Of a DNA stretch of 64,000 bases, positions 1 through 11,300 are shown piece after piece. Within the stretch, counting starts at the first letter, position 1. Every line of letters begins with the position of its first letter. The notes beneath the pieces were generated by a model. It was given only the letters and a program-made list of their open reading frames with translations, was not told the DNA's origin and made no database searches. Source of the DNA: Atriophallophorus winterbourni (lineage: Eukaryota > Platyhelminthes > Trematoda > Plagiorchiida > Microphallidae). The stretch is from the NCBI GenBank assembly GCA_013407085.1, contig JACCGJ010000638.1:1-64000 (forward strand). The letters are read 5' to 3'. A program made the translations under genes and the position numbers.

Positions 1-140
1 TTCAAACGTTCAGAGATATTAAGAGACAAAGGCCGTAGAATAGGCTTTAATCTTCTAAAACTGGAATACAGGAGCTGTAACAGAAAAGGAGAGACGTGAT
101 ATATATATACGAGAAAAAGGTGAGTTAATGAATCACTACA
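1..140 (-). repeat. 3' LTR of the gag-integrase-tail element (partial)
   Basis: This repeats 1288-1427 with very few changes; about four terminal bases are missing at the window edge. On the minus strand it is the downstream LTR and is preceded by the purine tract at about 141-150. Confidence 0.85.
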
Positions 141-176
141 TTCTTCCTCGCTGCAAAATGAACATGTTGCTGAACA

Positions 177-1259
177 CTATGCCTCTCGATTTCGAAGGGA
201 ATATGGATTAAGTCTCTGTTGGTTCTCTTTTAAAAGTTCGTATGTTGAAGGAGTGCCGACGTTAGATTCATCCTCGTGAGAAATCGTTGAATGGTCATCT
301 TCGTCGGTATTGTCATTGTGAGAGACAAAGTCAGTCTGCATTTCATTTGATTGTTCATCACCACGTGGGGCCAAATGTCGCAAAGAGACAGTTTGTTCTT
401 TGCCATTACGGAGGCGCACATGTGCATACCGTGGATTACTTTCCAAAACTTCTACTTCATCAACTGAAGGACTGTACTTTGAAGGACGAGCAAACTTTTT
501 TAAAAGAACGGTAGTTCCTGGTGAAAGCCAACTGGGAATGGACGTTCCTGTTGCGGCTCTTCGATTGCATGTGGCATCCTTTGCGGGACACTTGTGTCTA
601 GGATGTTTATTATAGCCACAGAAAAAGCATTTCGGTGTGGTAGCTGCTAAATTGTGAGTGACCGTTGGATCAAGTGAATGCGTTGGGTTTGGCTGTACCG
701 CACAACTCTCATTGGTGGGTACGTATGAATGAACGTAAGACATAGATTGAGATTCCGCGGACTCGAGGGTTCGAGCATGTGTATAAGCACGATCAAGGCT
801 CAAAGAATCATGTTCCAATAACCGCTGACGAATATTGTTTGATAATAGTCCACGGATAAATGAATCACGAATTGTTTCATCACGATACTCATCAGCTGTG
901 ACCGTTTTAAATGCACAATCTTTGGCAAGTCTCTTTAGTTTCTGTGAATATTGGTCAATCGATTCTCCGACATCCTGCTTGCATGTACAAAGTAGGTGTC
1001 TCGCGTAAACAACATTCTTGGGTTTCACATAAAGCGCATTAAGAACACTGATCGCTGTGTCGTAGTTTTCACATTCGGAGACATGCTCAAACACATCTGC
1101 TGCAATGAGATTAGCTAGTATTTGATATTTGTCTTCGTTCTTTGCTTTAAGAGATTCCAAATAGTTTGTAAAATTGAAATGCCAGTGTTTCCACCGTTTA
1201 CCTGCATCTGAAGAATTGGGGTCCGCGTCAAAGCGATCTGGGCGAAGTGCCTTGTCCAT
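177..1259 (-). CDS. Gag-like protein fused in frame to an integrase C-terminal tail
   Basis: This is a 360-residue ORF starting at ATG 1259, just inside the 5' LTR. Residues 1-200 look like a retrotransposon Gag capsid (tryptophan-containing N-terminus, then a helical region with SIDQYSQKLKRLAKDC). At about residues 212-225 there is a CCHC zinc knuckle, CFFCGYNKHPRHKC (C-x2-C-x4-H-x4-C), the RNA-binding motif of Gag nucleocapsids. From about residue 242 the sequence changes character: LSPGTTVLLKKF, VRLRNGKEQTVSLRHLAP and a terminal NPYSLRNRE are typical of the SH3-like C-terminal end of gypsy integrases. Protease, RT, RNase H and the integrase core are missing between them. The ORF has no stop codon across the join. 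It may supply Gag for packaging its own RNA while depending on pol from another element; that role is inferred. Confidence 0.75.
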   Translation of the reverse strand: MDKALRPDRFDADPNSSDAGKRWKHWHFNFTNYLESLKAKNEDKYQILANLIAADVFEHVSECENYDTAISVLNALYVKPKNVVYARHLLCTCKQDVGESIDQYSQKLKRLAKDCAFKTVTADEYRDETIRDSFIRGLLSNNIRQRLLEHDSLSLDRAYTHARTLESAESQSMSYVHSYVPTNESCAVQPNPTHSLDPTVTHNLAATTPKCFFCGYNKHPRHKCPAKDATCNRRAATGTSIPSWLSPGTTVLLKKFARPSKYSPSVDEVEVLESNPRYAHVRLRNGKEQTVSLRHLAPRGDEQSNEMQTDFVSHNDNTDEDDHSTISHEDESNVGTPSTYELLKENQQRLNPYSLRNREA

Positions 1260-1283
1260 AGAAGATTAAATTGTTGTATTATA

Positions 1284-1427
1284 TGATTTCAAACGTTCAG
1301 AGATATTAAGAGACAAAGGCCGTAGAATAGGCTTTAATCTTCTAAAACTGGAATACAGGAGCTGTAACAGAAAAGGAGAGACGTGAGATATATATACGAG
1401 AAAAAGGTGAGTTAATGAATCACTACA
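1284..1427 (-). repeat. 5' LTR of the gag-integrase-tail element
   Basis: This is a 144 bp repeat, TG at the start and CA at the end on both strands. The ORF start codon lies 25 bp inside it. No convincing tRNA-complementary primer site beginning TGG is visible in 1260-1283, which is unusual. Confidence 0.8.
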
Positions 1428-3362
1428 TCTGTTTAAACAGACGCACTCAAGAGTCTCGAACGCAGCAACTGCAGCTACCCAGTAAAAGCAATACAGGAAT
1501 GAAAACGATGACTCTGCAACTTCTTCAGCAGTATTACATGGTCAACGCGGTCGAAGGCTTTAGAGAAATCTAAGTAAATAACATCGACTCCTTTACCGTC
1601 ATCAGCAGATTTGGTCCAGTAATCCCGAGCCAAAATTAAGTTAGAGGTACATGAGTGTCCTCTACGAAATCCATGTTGTTCTGCAGCGATAATATTGAAA
1701 CCGTCCGCAAAAGCCATTATTTCGTCGGCAACTATTGCCTCCATCACCTTGGACAGCACTGGGAGGAGAGTGACTGGACGGTAATTGGCGGGATCACTGC
1801 GATTTCCACCCTTGAAGATTGGAGTGATGATACCTTCCTTCCAACCAGCAGGGACTTCAGAATTATCTATGAGTCGTTGAAAATACACCGCAAGCGGTTC
1901 GCTAAGTTGATCAGCAACTGCACGCAATGCTTTTGGCGTTATGCAATCGATACCCGGTGAGGAGTTGAGTCGAAGTCGCATGATTTTTTTCTCGGACTCT
2001 GTTAGCAGAAAACATGGTGTAAGAGTTTAGAGGCAATGGGGACAAAAACAAAGGAAAGATTAGGGAGGGGTTTTGGAAAATGGGCATGTAATGAGATCTC
2101 AAGACTGCTGCTGCTTCCTTTGATGTAGACGTGGAGCCTGCACTACTACTAAGGGAGGGGATACCAGTCTGCACCTTCTGCCTTTTGTGGACAAATCTGT
2201 AGAGCATTTTGTTATTTTCCAGGAATCGAGCCGTAATTTTACTTTGGTGATCTAATTTATCCTGGCGCACTAGATCAGTGCAATGATTGCGTAATTTTCT
2301 ATAATGCTCCCAATCCTTCGGCAGTTATGACAACTTAAACGCAGTCCAGGCGGCATTTCTGCGGCACATCCATTTACGGGTTCTACTCCGGATGAGTGTG
2401 CCGGCATTTTTGGGGGGAACCGGTCTTGAAACTGAAGAAAGCTCAATTAATTGGTGCCATTTGGTAACAAAATTGCGCCAAGTTGAATCCGAGTCACCTT
2501 CTAGCATGAAGTCAAAGTTATTGGAGGCAACAACATTGTAGAGAGTATCGTAATTTGTAACCGTCCGCAGCCTGATGTCGTCTTGATCCGGGTAGTTAGC
2601 GTAACACACGAAGTCAAAAATCAGGACAACATGATCACTTTTACCCAACGGAGGTTCACTCGAGACTTCCTCAATCATCAATACCTCGTTCGTCAGTAGG
2701 AGGTCTAGTAAAGATGGTGTGTCATTTCCGCTGTAACGTGTTGGTTCCGTCACGTGACTGTACAAAGGATGACTTTCTATCAGCTCATTTAACTCCCAAA
2801 CAAAAGTATCGTGTGCAGGTTCAACACGCAAACTGGGCGAATTGAAGTCTCCCATCAATAAGATATGACTGTGCTTCATTGATAAGGCGAACCGCAAAGA
2901 GAATAAAATACCGATATCAACAACAGATTGGGCATTTGGTGGACGGTAGATTACAGCCAGTAAAGCAGAGTCTCTGTTTTTGAGCTGCAGACGGCAATAA
3001 AGCGAATCTATGGTTTGTAGACGAATATGAGACATTTCTGTACAGTGGAGCAAAGAATTATGGTACAGGAGAACTCCACCACCCTTGGTGGGACGATCTT
3101 TTCTAATGACAGTCATACCATCAAGCAATATTTCGGCATCTGTAACGGATGGTGTTAACCAGGTCTCAGTTACAGCTATAACGTCGAAATGCCGAGCCGC
3201 ATGTCGAGCACGAAGTTCAGGAAGTTTACTGAGCAGACCCTGGGCGTTGGTGTAGCAACACTTCAGGCTTTCGCGATGGAGAGGAGGGTCTTCATAGTTG
3301 TTGTGGTTATTTATTGCGCCGATCCTGAAAGGACCGGAGGAGTTAAGTTTTTTGAGGCACAT
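1428..3362 (-). pseudogene. CR1-like LINE ORF2: endonuclease and N-terminal half of reverse transcriptase
   Basis: Read on the minus strand from ATG 3362. The first part (3362-2325) is an apurinic endonuclease-type (EEP) domain with VTETWLT, KGGGVLLYH, YRPPN, LMGDFN and GKSDHV blocks in the normal order. After a frame break come a linker (2270-1911) and RT blocks 1-3 (1981-1475), including NSSPGIDCITPKAL, NYRPVTLL, EQHGFRRGHS and the catalytic DFSKAFDRVDH. A further frameshift near 1500 is followed by recognisable RT (WVAAVAAFETLECVCLN) running up to 1428, where the LTR element interrupts it. The catalytic FADD block and thumb would lie beyond the left window edge. It is a dead copy: at least three frame breaks plus the insertion. 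The CR1 clade is inferred from motif style and the PHD-bearing ORF1. Confidence 0.85.
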
Positions 3363-4690
3363 ACTATATCACCGACAGGACCAATTTGAAGTTTGCCACT
3401 TCGCGTTTTATCAAGGGCAGAACGGAGGCGGATCTCGGAAGGCGCAAAACGTTTGTGTTGATACCAACTTTGTAACGCATCACTCACCATGGATTCGGAT
3501 TGGAGAGTCATTTTGAGTATACGGGGCCCTGGGCCCTTGTAGGTAGGCGAGGCAGGTAATCGTTTCAAACCAATAGTCAAAGTGTCAATTATTTTACTTT
3601 GTTTTTGTATGAAACGCCATTGTTCGCAGTCATGAATGGTGTTTTTATTGGCATCCGCGTCCTTTAGTTCCGGAACTCCAAGAATAAAGATGCTTTTCTT
3701 GTCGTTATCTTGTTTCCAATTGAAGCTCGCTTCCTTCTTAGCTTGCCGTTCAATCCATGACACGTCCGGAAATATACGAATGGGTGAGGTTCCGTTGCGC
3801 AAGGTGTATGCAGAAAGCAAAACGGATTCAACATCTACCAAGGATTTAAGCGTGACGCGCAGCAGTCTAGGCTCGCCAATATGTACTGATTTCGGATGTC
3901 TGGACAAACGCACAATATTCTCAGCCTCTCAAGAAATTTTCAATGACTCACATACGGTCCGCCATTGTTGCGCATCTTGCGCTTGTCGAGTTTTGAAACA
4001 GGGTGAAGTCGCTTCCGGCACATTGGTGCATATCACGGTTAACGCCTCTATGGAACGGGAGCTTGCCTCCGGGGCTATTTTCTTCGCTGCTGTGAAATTC
4101 ACATGAGTATAGTTTTCTGCTGAATCTGGAGACAATTTGTTGGTGGTGAATGAAGAACGAGTGCAGATCGGCAGAGAAGCAGCAGTAGTAGCGAATGTCG
4201 GAATCAGTGAGCTTACTTGTGCTACGTTGGATACGGTTGGGGTGATGGATTGGAACAGAGAAGACAACTTGTCTTCGAGAAGATGTAAGCGCTTCTGAGT
4301 TGCTTTCAAGGTTTGCTTATATTCAACTATTTGCTTGGTCATGTAACGCATGATTGGAGTTGCAAGGCAGGTCACACAAAACCACAACTTGTTTTCATCT
4401 GCTGAATGTTCTTTCAGCTCCTTAGTTGACAACCCTGAACACGGAGGATGGTACCACGTAGAGCAATTACTACATTCTATGCCATCTTTTACGGGACGAG
4501 AGCATTGGCTATTACCACAGGTAAACTTCTTTTCACTAGTTTTAACGATTTTAGTACCGGCGGATTGTGTCCCCTCGGAAGCCCGAGGGATGCCACTACG
4601 ATTCTCTTGGGACCTTTTGCAGTCACTGCTGTATTGCATACATTTGCAGATTTTCTGGTTATAACCATATTGAAAGCCGCTGATAATCAA
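3311..4690 (-). pseudogene. CR1-like LINE ORF1 with PHD finger
   Basis: The first segment (4690-3929) has a Cys-rich PHD-type zinc finger at about residues 58-110 (CGNSQCSRPVKDGIECSNC, then WYHPPCSGL and WFCVTC), followed by a heptad-like coiled-coil stretch (YKQTLKATQKRLHLLEDKL). The second segment (3913-3311), in another frame, carries a nucleic-acid-binding-like region (LLRVTLKSLVDVESVLLSA) and the motif FILGVPE. PHD fingers occur in ORF1 of some CR1-clade LINEs. The end of ORF1 overlaps the start of ORF2 by about 50 bp. The same second segment recurs in the decayed LINE at 19890-20249, which supports a shared family. The frame break near 3920 makes it non-functional. Confidence 0.75.
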
Positions 4691-5602
4691 ATAAATACGA
4701 AATCAAAAAAATCATCGAGAAGACTTGCACGCTGACCTAAATTAGTCGTCTTAGCGTGACGCGAAAATTGTGAATGTTTTCCATTCGCTCACTTATGAGG
4801 ATCGTCTTGAAAAGTTGCGTCTTTATCCATTGTAGCATAGACGTAAACGTTTTGATATCCTAGTTACCCGCCGAATTCTTCTGGTATGTTACCGGCCGGC
4901 CTTACATAATTCGTTTGGCGGTAGATAGATTAACTCGTGGTCATTGGTATATTGTGTTGAAAAAAGCGACAAGCTTTAAGAGTTAACCACAGGATATCGT
5001 AAACAAGGATTCAAGAGTTCGGGCGAAATGAAATAAACGTGGATGGTTCCAATTGAGAGCAGAACGTGCCAAAGAAAACGGAAAAAGTTAAATATCATTA
5101 AGTATTTCAAATGGTATGAAGTAAAGTAAATAATTAAATATCGAGACGCTCTTTAAAAATAGAATGAGCAGACACCACGCAAAAAGGCAGAGCGTTCCAG
5201 GCTTGAGCTATGTGGACAACGAAAAAAATTTTCGGCAGTCCAATCAACTTTGTGGATGGGCGATCTTTAAATGCTGTCCAGGAGTACGAGTAAAGGTAAC
5301 AAACACGAAAATCCCTTTACACGGATGGGTTTTTCGGTTAGTAGTTTGTACGTCAATATCAGATCCCCATAGATTCGACGGTATTTTATGAAAATAAATT
5401 TAATGCGGTGAGACGTTCTTGGTATCAGAGTGATGAAGCTCCTTGTGCTTCTATCAAGAAGAAGAAAAAGATAGTAACCTAATTCATTTGTATTCGACGA
5501 AATTGCACATTGCTCATGGGAAACGCTCGGTGCGCCTAAAACCGCGCCCCATAATAAAAATATTTGGCCTCGTTCCTTTAGAATTAAGCGCGTTTAAGTA
5601 TT
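4691..5602. other. No gene recognised
   Basis: This is the 5' side of the LINE, then unremarkable AT-rich DNA. The open frames here show no family motif, no splice-site structure and no shared repeat that I could recognise. Confidence 0.5.
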
Positions 5603-5845
5603 GTATGATATGGTATGAAAGCACAAGCCTGATCCAGGCAAAGTGCCGCACAGTCAGAGACTGCACGTGGGCGATATTACTGTCAGGTTTCCCAGGCCTA
5701 GACAGATATGATAAATAGAAAATAAAGATGGTAGTTAGATTCCAGTGTGTTCCAGCATGCAGCTGACTGCCTGTGTCTAATCAATTTAGCACGGTGTTAG
5801 CCGCACAGCACAGAAGTACTGAACGAGTCCGGCTCATTGTAGTAG
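5603..5845 (+). repeat. SINE-like family 1, near full length
   Basis: This copy begins GGTATGAAAGCACAAGCCTG and contains the diagnostic blocks GTGCCGCACAGTCAGAGAC, TGCACGTGGGC, CCCAGGCCTAGACAGATATG, CAGCATGCAGCT and AATTTAGCACGGTGTTAGCC in order. The same blocks recur at 7669, 9882, 10738, 16275 and 36640 (+) and 12880, 13546, 16831, 34381 and 60880 (-). It has no ORF. Its 3' end drifts from the consensus after about 5835. Confidence 0.8.
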
Positions 5846-7240
5846 TCCAATCATGCTTCACACAAACACATGTATATCGGAAACAAATGAGTTGTACTCA
5901 TCTATGGGATCAACGACCGACACTACAAAAAGTGATGACGAAATCCTGGTTATCTTACTAAGACTATTTACCATCTTTCGTAGCTAGTGCGTTTGGCGCC
6001 ATTTGACTCATTTTGTTGTCAATATTGAGTATCTTTGTCTCCATAGCTTGCAATAAGTCAGCTAAGCCGCCCATCGGTGGATTTTTCGACTGTAATGCGT
6101 CAGCTGCGCTCATCACCGGGATTTTCATAACCTTAATTAAGCTGTGTATTTGCATCAGACTGAAGAAAAGATATGAGGCCTTTTTGGCGGTAACATTCTC
6201 TAACCAGTGAATTGTTTAATAACATAGAAAGGTTAATCGGTTAAAAATCGATACATAAATTTTCAGAAATTCTCAGTTGAATACCGCTTAACATTGATTC
6301 ATGAAGGAAAAATCATGTCTGATAAACTTGTTATGCTTTCTAAACGTTTCAATGTATCGCCGTAGTAGTCATCTTCAATTTTATGCGACTCGAGCCAGTC
6401 AACGACAGGCTCCTCCTCTACAAACTCACAATCACAGGAGTTTCGGGGATCAACTAAACTGAATACGCGTGTTTCTCATTAACCGAATGTTTAACGCAAG
6501 TATGAGTGTGCGTTAATTGGTCTATGAGCTGTCTCAGCTCAAATGGCTAAGATGAAACTTTTTCGGCTTCACCTAACCCTCTTCTGTATAAAACTCGATG
6601 TGCAAAAGTTAGCGCCTTTTTACTATATTGTATTCTAGCTAGGCCTTACTACCAGAATGATTGTTAACGTGCAGATGCTCGTATGATTTTAGGGCATGTG
6701 AGTATTAAACATGGATAGCGAGACAACTTTGGTGTAATCTAACAATTCTCGAAGGTTTCAAGGGTTTAAGTTGTCTTAAATTCGACGGCTTCCTCCTTTT
6801 CTCTCGTCATATTTCCTTAAACAAAATGGTATATTAGGCATGAACCTTGTGTACACTTCTTCAATATCCTGATCGTAAACTCATGTAACCTAATATCAGA
6901 TTAAATGTTTTGTTGTTTCAGTTACTTGTCTACTTACTGCAACCTTTGACCGACCGTGATGCATAGGCCATCAACAAAATTTCTCCGTTCGTTTTAGCTT
7001 TGTATATACTTGCCAGTTTCTTCTACTCCGTGCCCATATTCTTCAGATTTATTCGATACTCAGGCGCAAAGATTTTTTCGGGCGTGCTTTCGTTTTTTTG
7101 CTCTCCAATAGATTCCACGTAAGATGATTGGTGATTGTTTTGGTGGGATTTGGAGATTACGATCAATCTGACGCCAGTATCGGTGGACTAGTAAGTTCTC
7201 CGTGGGTTCTTGCCCGGTGCGTTGCCATTAGTTTTTTGCT
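5846..7240. other. No confirmed gene; one unrecognised minus-strand ORF
   Basis: A 63-codon minus-strand ORF (6155-5964) contains a hydrophilic, possibly coiled-coil stretch (LADLLQAMETKILNIDNKM), and the sequence GATG|gtaaat at its end could be a splice donor. I do not recognise the protein. With no neighbouring exon it stays a weak candidate. The rest shows no repeat or gene signal. Confidence 0.3.
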
Positions 7241-7650
7241 TTGTATGATCACAATCTAACGGATCCACACTATTTTTATATGGTATCTTCCATGGATCAA
7301 ATCTTTACATTTCGTCAGTTACTAGAGCAACGCCATGCCTTTCGTAAGCAAGCTCTCGTGGTATTCCTAGACATCCGAGCTACATTCGATTCAATGGGTT
7401 GCGAAAGTCTGTCGAACTGTATGAAGTGCCCGCGAATTATGTTTGGATCTTGAAGACATTATATTACCTGATCTTGGGCACGGCTTGAGCGTGCCGACAG
7501 TTGTCATCCTCGTTCAATATCTCCAGTGAGGTGCGACATGGCTGCCCTATCACACGGTTCCTTTTTAGGTTCGTGATCGACGATGTCCTAAGGAAAGCTT
7601 TAGTTGGTCTGATGGGCGCATGTGTTGAACTTCTGTTGAGTGAGATGGAT
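7241..7650 (+). pseudogene. RTE-type LINE reverse transcriptase fragment
   Basis: The frame shows SSMDQIFTFRQLLEQRHAF, then VVFLDIRATFDSM (RT block with the first catalytic Asp). After a frameshift near 7450 it continues with SSFNISSEVRHGCPITRFL and FVIDDVLRKAL. These match, in order, the conserved DQIFTLRQ, FLDFKAAFDS, and SGVRQGCPLSPFLFN-FVIDD blocks of RTE-like LINE reverse transcriptases. The YADD catalytic block is not seen, and both ends are truncated. Confidence 0.75.
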
Positions 7651-7668
7651 ACCCGTCTATTATGTATG

Positions 7669-7898
7669 TATGTATGAAATCACAAGCCTGATAGCAGCAA
7701 ATTGCCGCACAATCATACACTGTGCCCGGGCTTAGATATAGTTGTGTTGCCCAGCCCTAGACAGATATAGGAAAGGAAAATAGCAATGGCAGGGATACTC
7801 TGGCATGTATTTGCATGCAGCTCACTTCTAGTGGTAAATCAATTTAGTACGGTGTTAGCTGTACAGCACAGAAGTGCTGCATGATTGCACACCCGTGC
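7669..7898 (+). repeat. SINE-like family 1, diverged full-length copy
   Basis: This copy begins GTATGTATGAAATCACAAGC and ends GATTGCACACCCGTGC, with the same internal blocks as the other copies (TTGCCGCACA, CCTAGACAGATAT, TTTAGTACGGTGTTAGC). It is more diverged than the copy at 10738. Confidence 0.8.
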
Positions 7899-8318
7899 AA
7901 AGTAGGCAGAGAATAATGAAGACGAGTCCACGTATGCTTGTTGGGAATGGTGACACCGATTTGCTTGGCATATTTCTAGTAAGTTCTGTAGCCTTGGAAG
8001 TGGTAGTAGTATGGACAACAATTCATAGTGCCATTTTAATCTAATCATTAAATTATAACAGTTTGATCTGCACCTTTCATTTTAAGAGCTAAAAGATTTT
8101 GTCGACGTTAGCACATCTTAATAATCCTTCGTCACGGGTTTCATGATAGACTTCACAGAGCAGTTGACGCGAACAAACCTTCAAATACACAAAGCACATC
8201 TCTTTGCATGCTTGGCCTTTTTCTGTTTGAATGAGGATTCTCCAGTTATGCTTGAGTGACTTGACTTTAAATCGATTTGGATTAAGTGTTCGTTTTTCAT
8301 TAATTTTTCAGAAGTAAG
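7899..8318 (+). promoter_or_regulatory. 5' flank / 5' UTR of the GPKOW gene
   Basis: No coding signal is seen here. A pyrimidine-rich tract followed by CAG at 8309-8311 looks like a 3' splice acceptor seven bases before the start codon, so the first exon may be untranslated and lie upstream, or transcripts may be trans-spliced there as happens in flatworms. I see no convincing TATA box. The regulatory role is inferred only from position. Confidence 0.35.
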
Positions 8319-11300
8319 ATGGGCACCCCCAAGCTCTCTTTCACCTTTGCCAAACAGAAACGCACAACCCTCCCAATTTCTACACCACTTGTTTCTTCGA
8401 ATGCTCCTGTGAAAACGGAATGCCGTGAATACATCACCTTGATTGAAGATCACGTCATCAAGTAGCTATTTTTGTCTATCATTTTGCTTTTAGAACAGAT
8501 AAGCCTCAGGAACCGCAATTAGTCATTCCGCTGATTGCTAGCAAAAATGGAATTCGGGAGCGCATCCGTTCTATCCGCAAAGATATCGTTTCCTATGATC
8601 CGTTAACAGAAAAAGCCATCAAGGAACTCAAGCGAGGTTTGCTTCACCTTCTATAAATCTGACATTCAGAAGCTGATTTATCTGATCACGAGAACGACAC
8701 TGGGCTGATCACCATTCCTCCTAAAAAAGTAGCCGTTTCGGATGCAGAGGTAATTTTCCCCTGTTTCTAAAATCTAGACTGACGATATCAATTATGATGA
8801 AGTCCCTGTTGAAAAGTTCGGACTCGCTGTTTTAGCTGGCATGGGGTTCGATCCTAATCTTTTAAAAACTTCTGCGAGGTACATCATTTATACTTACTGC
8901 TTATTTCAGCCAATCTGTCGGTCCTATTCGACCCAAGGGCCTAGGCCTTGGGGCAGATCCCAATGCTGCAAAAGCGGCTAAAGAGGATGCTACCGCAAAA
9001 TCAGAGGAAAAATTAGTTTGGCGTCCCGGTGCTCGTTGCCATGTTGTGTTAGGCAAGCATAAAGGCTCGTATGGAACCGTGAGTATTTATTGTTGTCACG
9101 TACTCGCTGGCACATCGCCATCTATCGAAATTAATTTTTTTATTCAATGTCAAACTTGTCCTCTCAGGTGAATGGTTTGGATGGCGATACCGGACGTGTG
9201 ATTGTGAAGCTAACCATTTCGAAAGAAATCGTTGCTATTCTGCAACCGATGTTGCGATTGGTATCGGAAAAAGAATATTCAAAGTATGCGAACTGCTTGA
9301 GTAAGTCATTGCTAAACAGTATGTTTGTTCAGTTTGTTCAAATTAAATGAAAGCTACATAATCTGTGATAACTTTTTTTCCATTTATACGTTTCAGTGTT
9401 TTGCGAATAGTGTCGATTTCAGATGTTTGCTTTTTCTACTAGTTTCACTTTATCGCGGTTTGTATTTGTCTGGATCTTGGTACCCTGACCTCATTTAGGC
9501 TCACCTGTAGGCTCACCTGCGCTGCACTTACCGGCTGAGATGTTCTCTCTTACTTTATTGCCCGGTATACTTTCAGATTAAATATTGTATCGGTTAAATA
9601 TGGTTGTTACACCGTCCATTGTAATCGAACGGCGAAAGCAGTTCATGTGTTAGTATAATGCTTGTAGTGGCAAGGTAAATGTACATCACAATGCACCGTT
9701 GCTTTTTAATTTGTCGTCATTGTCTCAGATACAACGATAAGCCTCCATTGTCTAATCCCGGTGTGTCCGTGATGATACAGTGGTAACGTATACTCCTTTC
9801 GAGTGGCTGGCCTGGGATTCGAACTTCACTTAGAAATTGTGCCTAGACATTTGGATGTAAAGTAGATATTGATATTAGTCTGTATGTATGAAACCCCAAG
9901 CCTGATCCAAGCAAAGTACCGCACAGTCAGAGACTGCACGTGGTTTAAGATGCTGGCAGGTTGCACAGGCCTAGACCGTTTCGGGGAAGGAAAATAGCAA
10001 TAGCAGTGAGACTAGCGTGTATTCGCATGTAGCTCGCTACCGGTAACAAATCAAGTTAACACGGCGATGGCTGCGTAGCACGGAAGTGATGCACGATTGC
10101 ACATCCACGCACATCATATTAATCTGCTTAACAACATCCGCCTTGCGCCCTCTTCGCTTAACCCCGAAATGAACCACGTGTAACGCAGCGGTCCGGGTAG
10201 AAAAAAGCGAACGTTGACACTGTTGCTGCCTTTTCCACTGACTTCATGCTTGATAGCAGGATTGAAAAATACTCGTTACAACCAATCACGAGTGGGGAAG
10301 TTAGGATACGTAACACCACTTAAATGTCATTCTATCAAATAATTCACTCACGGTTGAACAAATGGCAAATGTTAACCAATGTCGCAATGCGTCGGTTTGG
10401 TAATCGGAAGGCCGTAGCTTTAACTTTCTTAATCTGTCATGGGGTACGCACTCTTCATGAGGTGTAATAAAAGCGATGATTGAATCAAGTGATTCCATTC
10501 TAGGCTGAAGTGGACAAATTTGTGACTTTTTCGAAGGATCTGGTACTACCTGTATCATGTAAGCACGGTTCTGCAAATATCGACCGATAAATATATGAAC
10601 TGATACAAATTATTTGCCTGTCCCAATGTTCTTACATTCGTAGCCCCCACCTAAGCTACAATAAAAGTTTAAGGAAGCAACCTGGGGGAGCTTGCGTAGC
10701 AACTCCACTATAGCCACATTTATATATAAACTATCATGGTATGGTATGGTATGAAAGCACAAGCCTGATCCAGGCTATGTGCCGCACAGTCCGAGACTGC
10801 ACGTGGTCTGATACTGTCAGGTTGCCCAGGCATAGACAGATATGAGGAAGAAAAAAAACAGGAAATGGTAGTGAGACTCCAGCCTGTTTCAGCATGCAGC
10901 TTACTACCTCTGTCCAATCAATTTAGCACGGTGTTAGCCGCACAGCACAAATTACTGCACGATTGCACATCCGTGCCTGCTTACGATTCTAAATCGGTTC
11001 CAACCTTTCACTTATTATTGATTTCCCACCACCCACAGATCAGCGTGAAGTGGATGAGTATAAAGAAAACGAAGCGAAGCACCAGTCCAGTCTCAGAAAT
11101 CACGTCGGTGATCCCACGCAGCTTGTTCAGAAGCCCACTGAAAAGTGAGTTGAGTCGGACTTTCATTTCTGTATGTTCACCCTTCAAATCCATTTCTCAT
11201 ATATGTTCCTCATCGTAATAGCGTATTTGGAACTTTTTTAGCAATCCTCTATCGGTATGAAAAGCACAATTTCGTTAGAATAGCGTAGTGACTTAGAAAT

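Larger units (their letters stand above)
1..1427 (-). mobile_element. Internally deleted LTR retrotransposon (gag-integrase-tail derivative)
   Basis: Two near-identical 140-144 bp direct repeats (1-140, cut by the window edge, and 1284-1427) flank one ORF on the minus strand. Read on the minus strand the repeats begin TGTAGTGATT and end in CA, as LTRs do. A purine tract (GAGGAAGAA) lies immediately upstream of the 3' LTR at about 141-150 and fits a polypurine tract. The internal part is only about 1.1 kb and lacks protease, reverse transcriptase, RNase H and the integrase core, so the element cannot be autonomous. Its right edge at 1427/1428 breaks the RT reading frame of a LINE, so it inserted into that LINE. 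The target duplication cannot be checked because the left flank is outside the window. Confidence 0.85.

Noticed and set aside
5964..6155. 63-codon minus-strand ORF with coiled-coil look
   Set aside because: No recognisable family and no linked exon, so it is mentioned only in the interval note.
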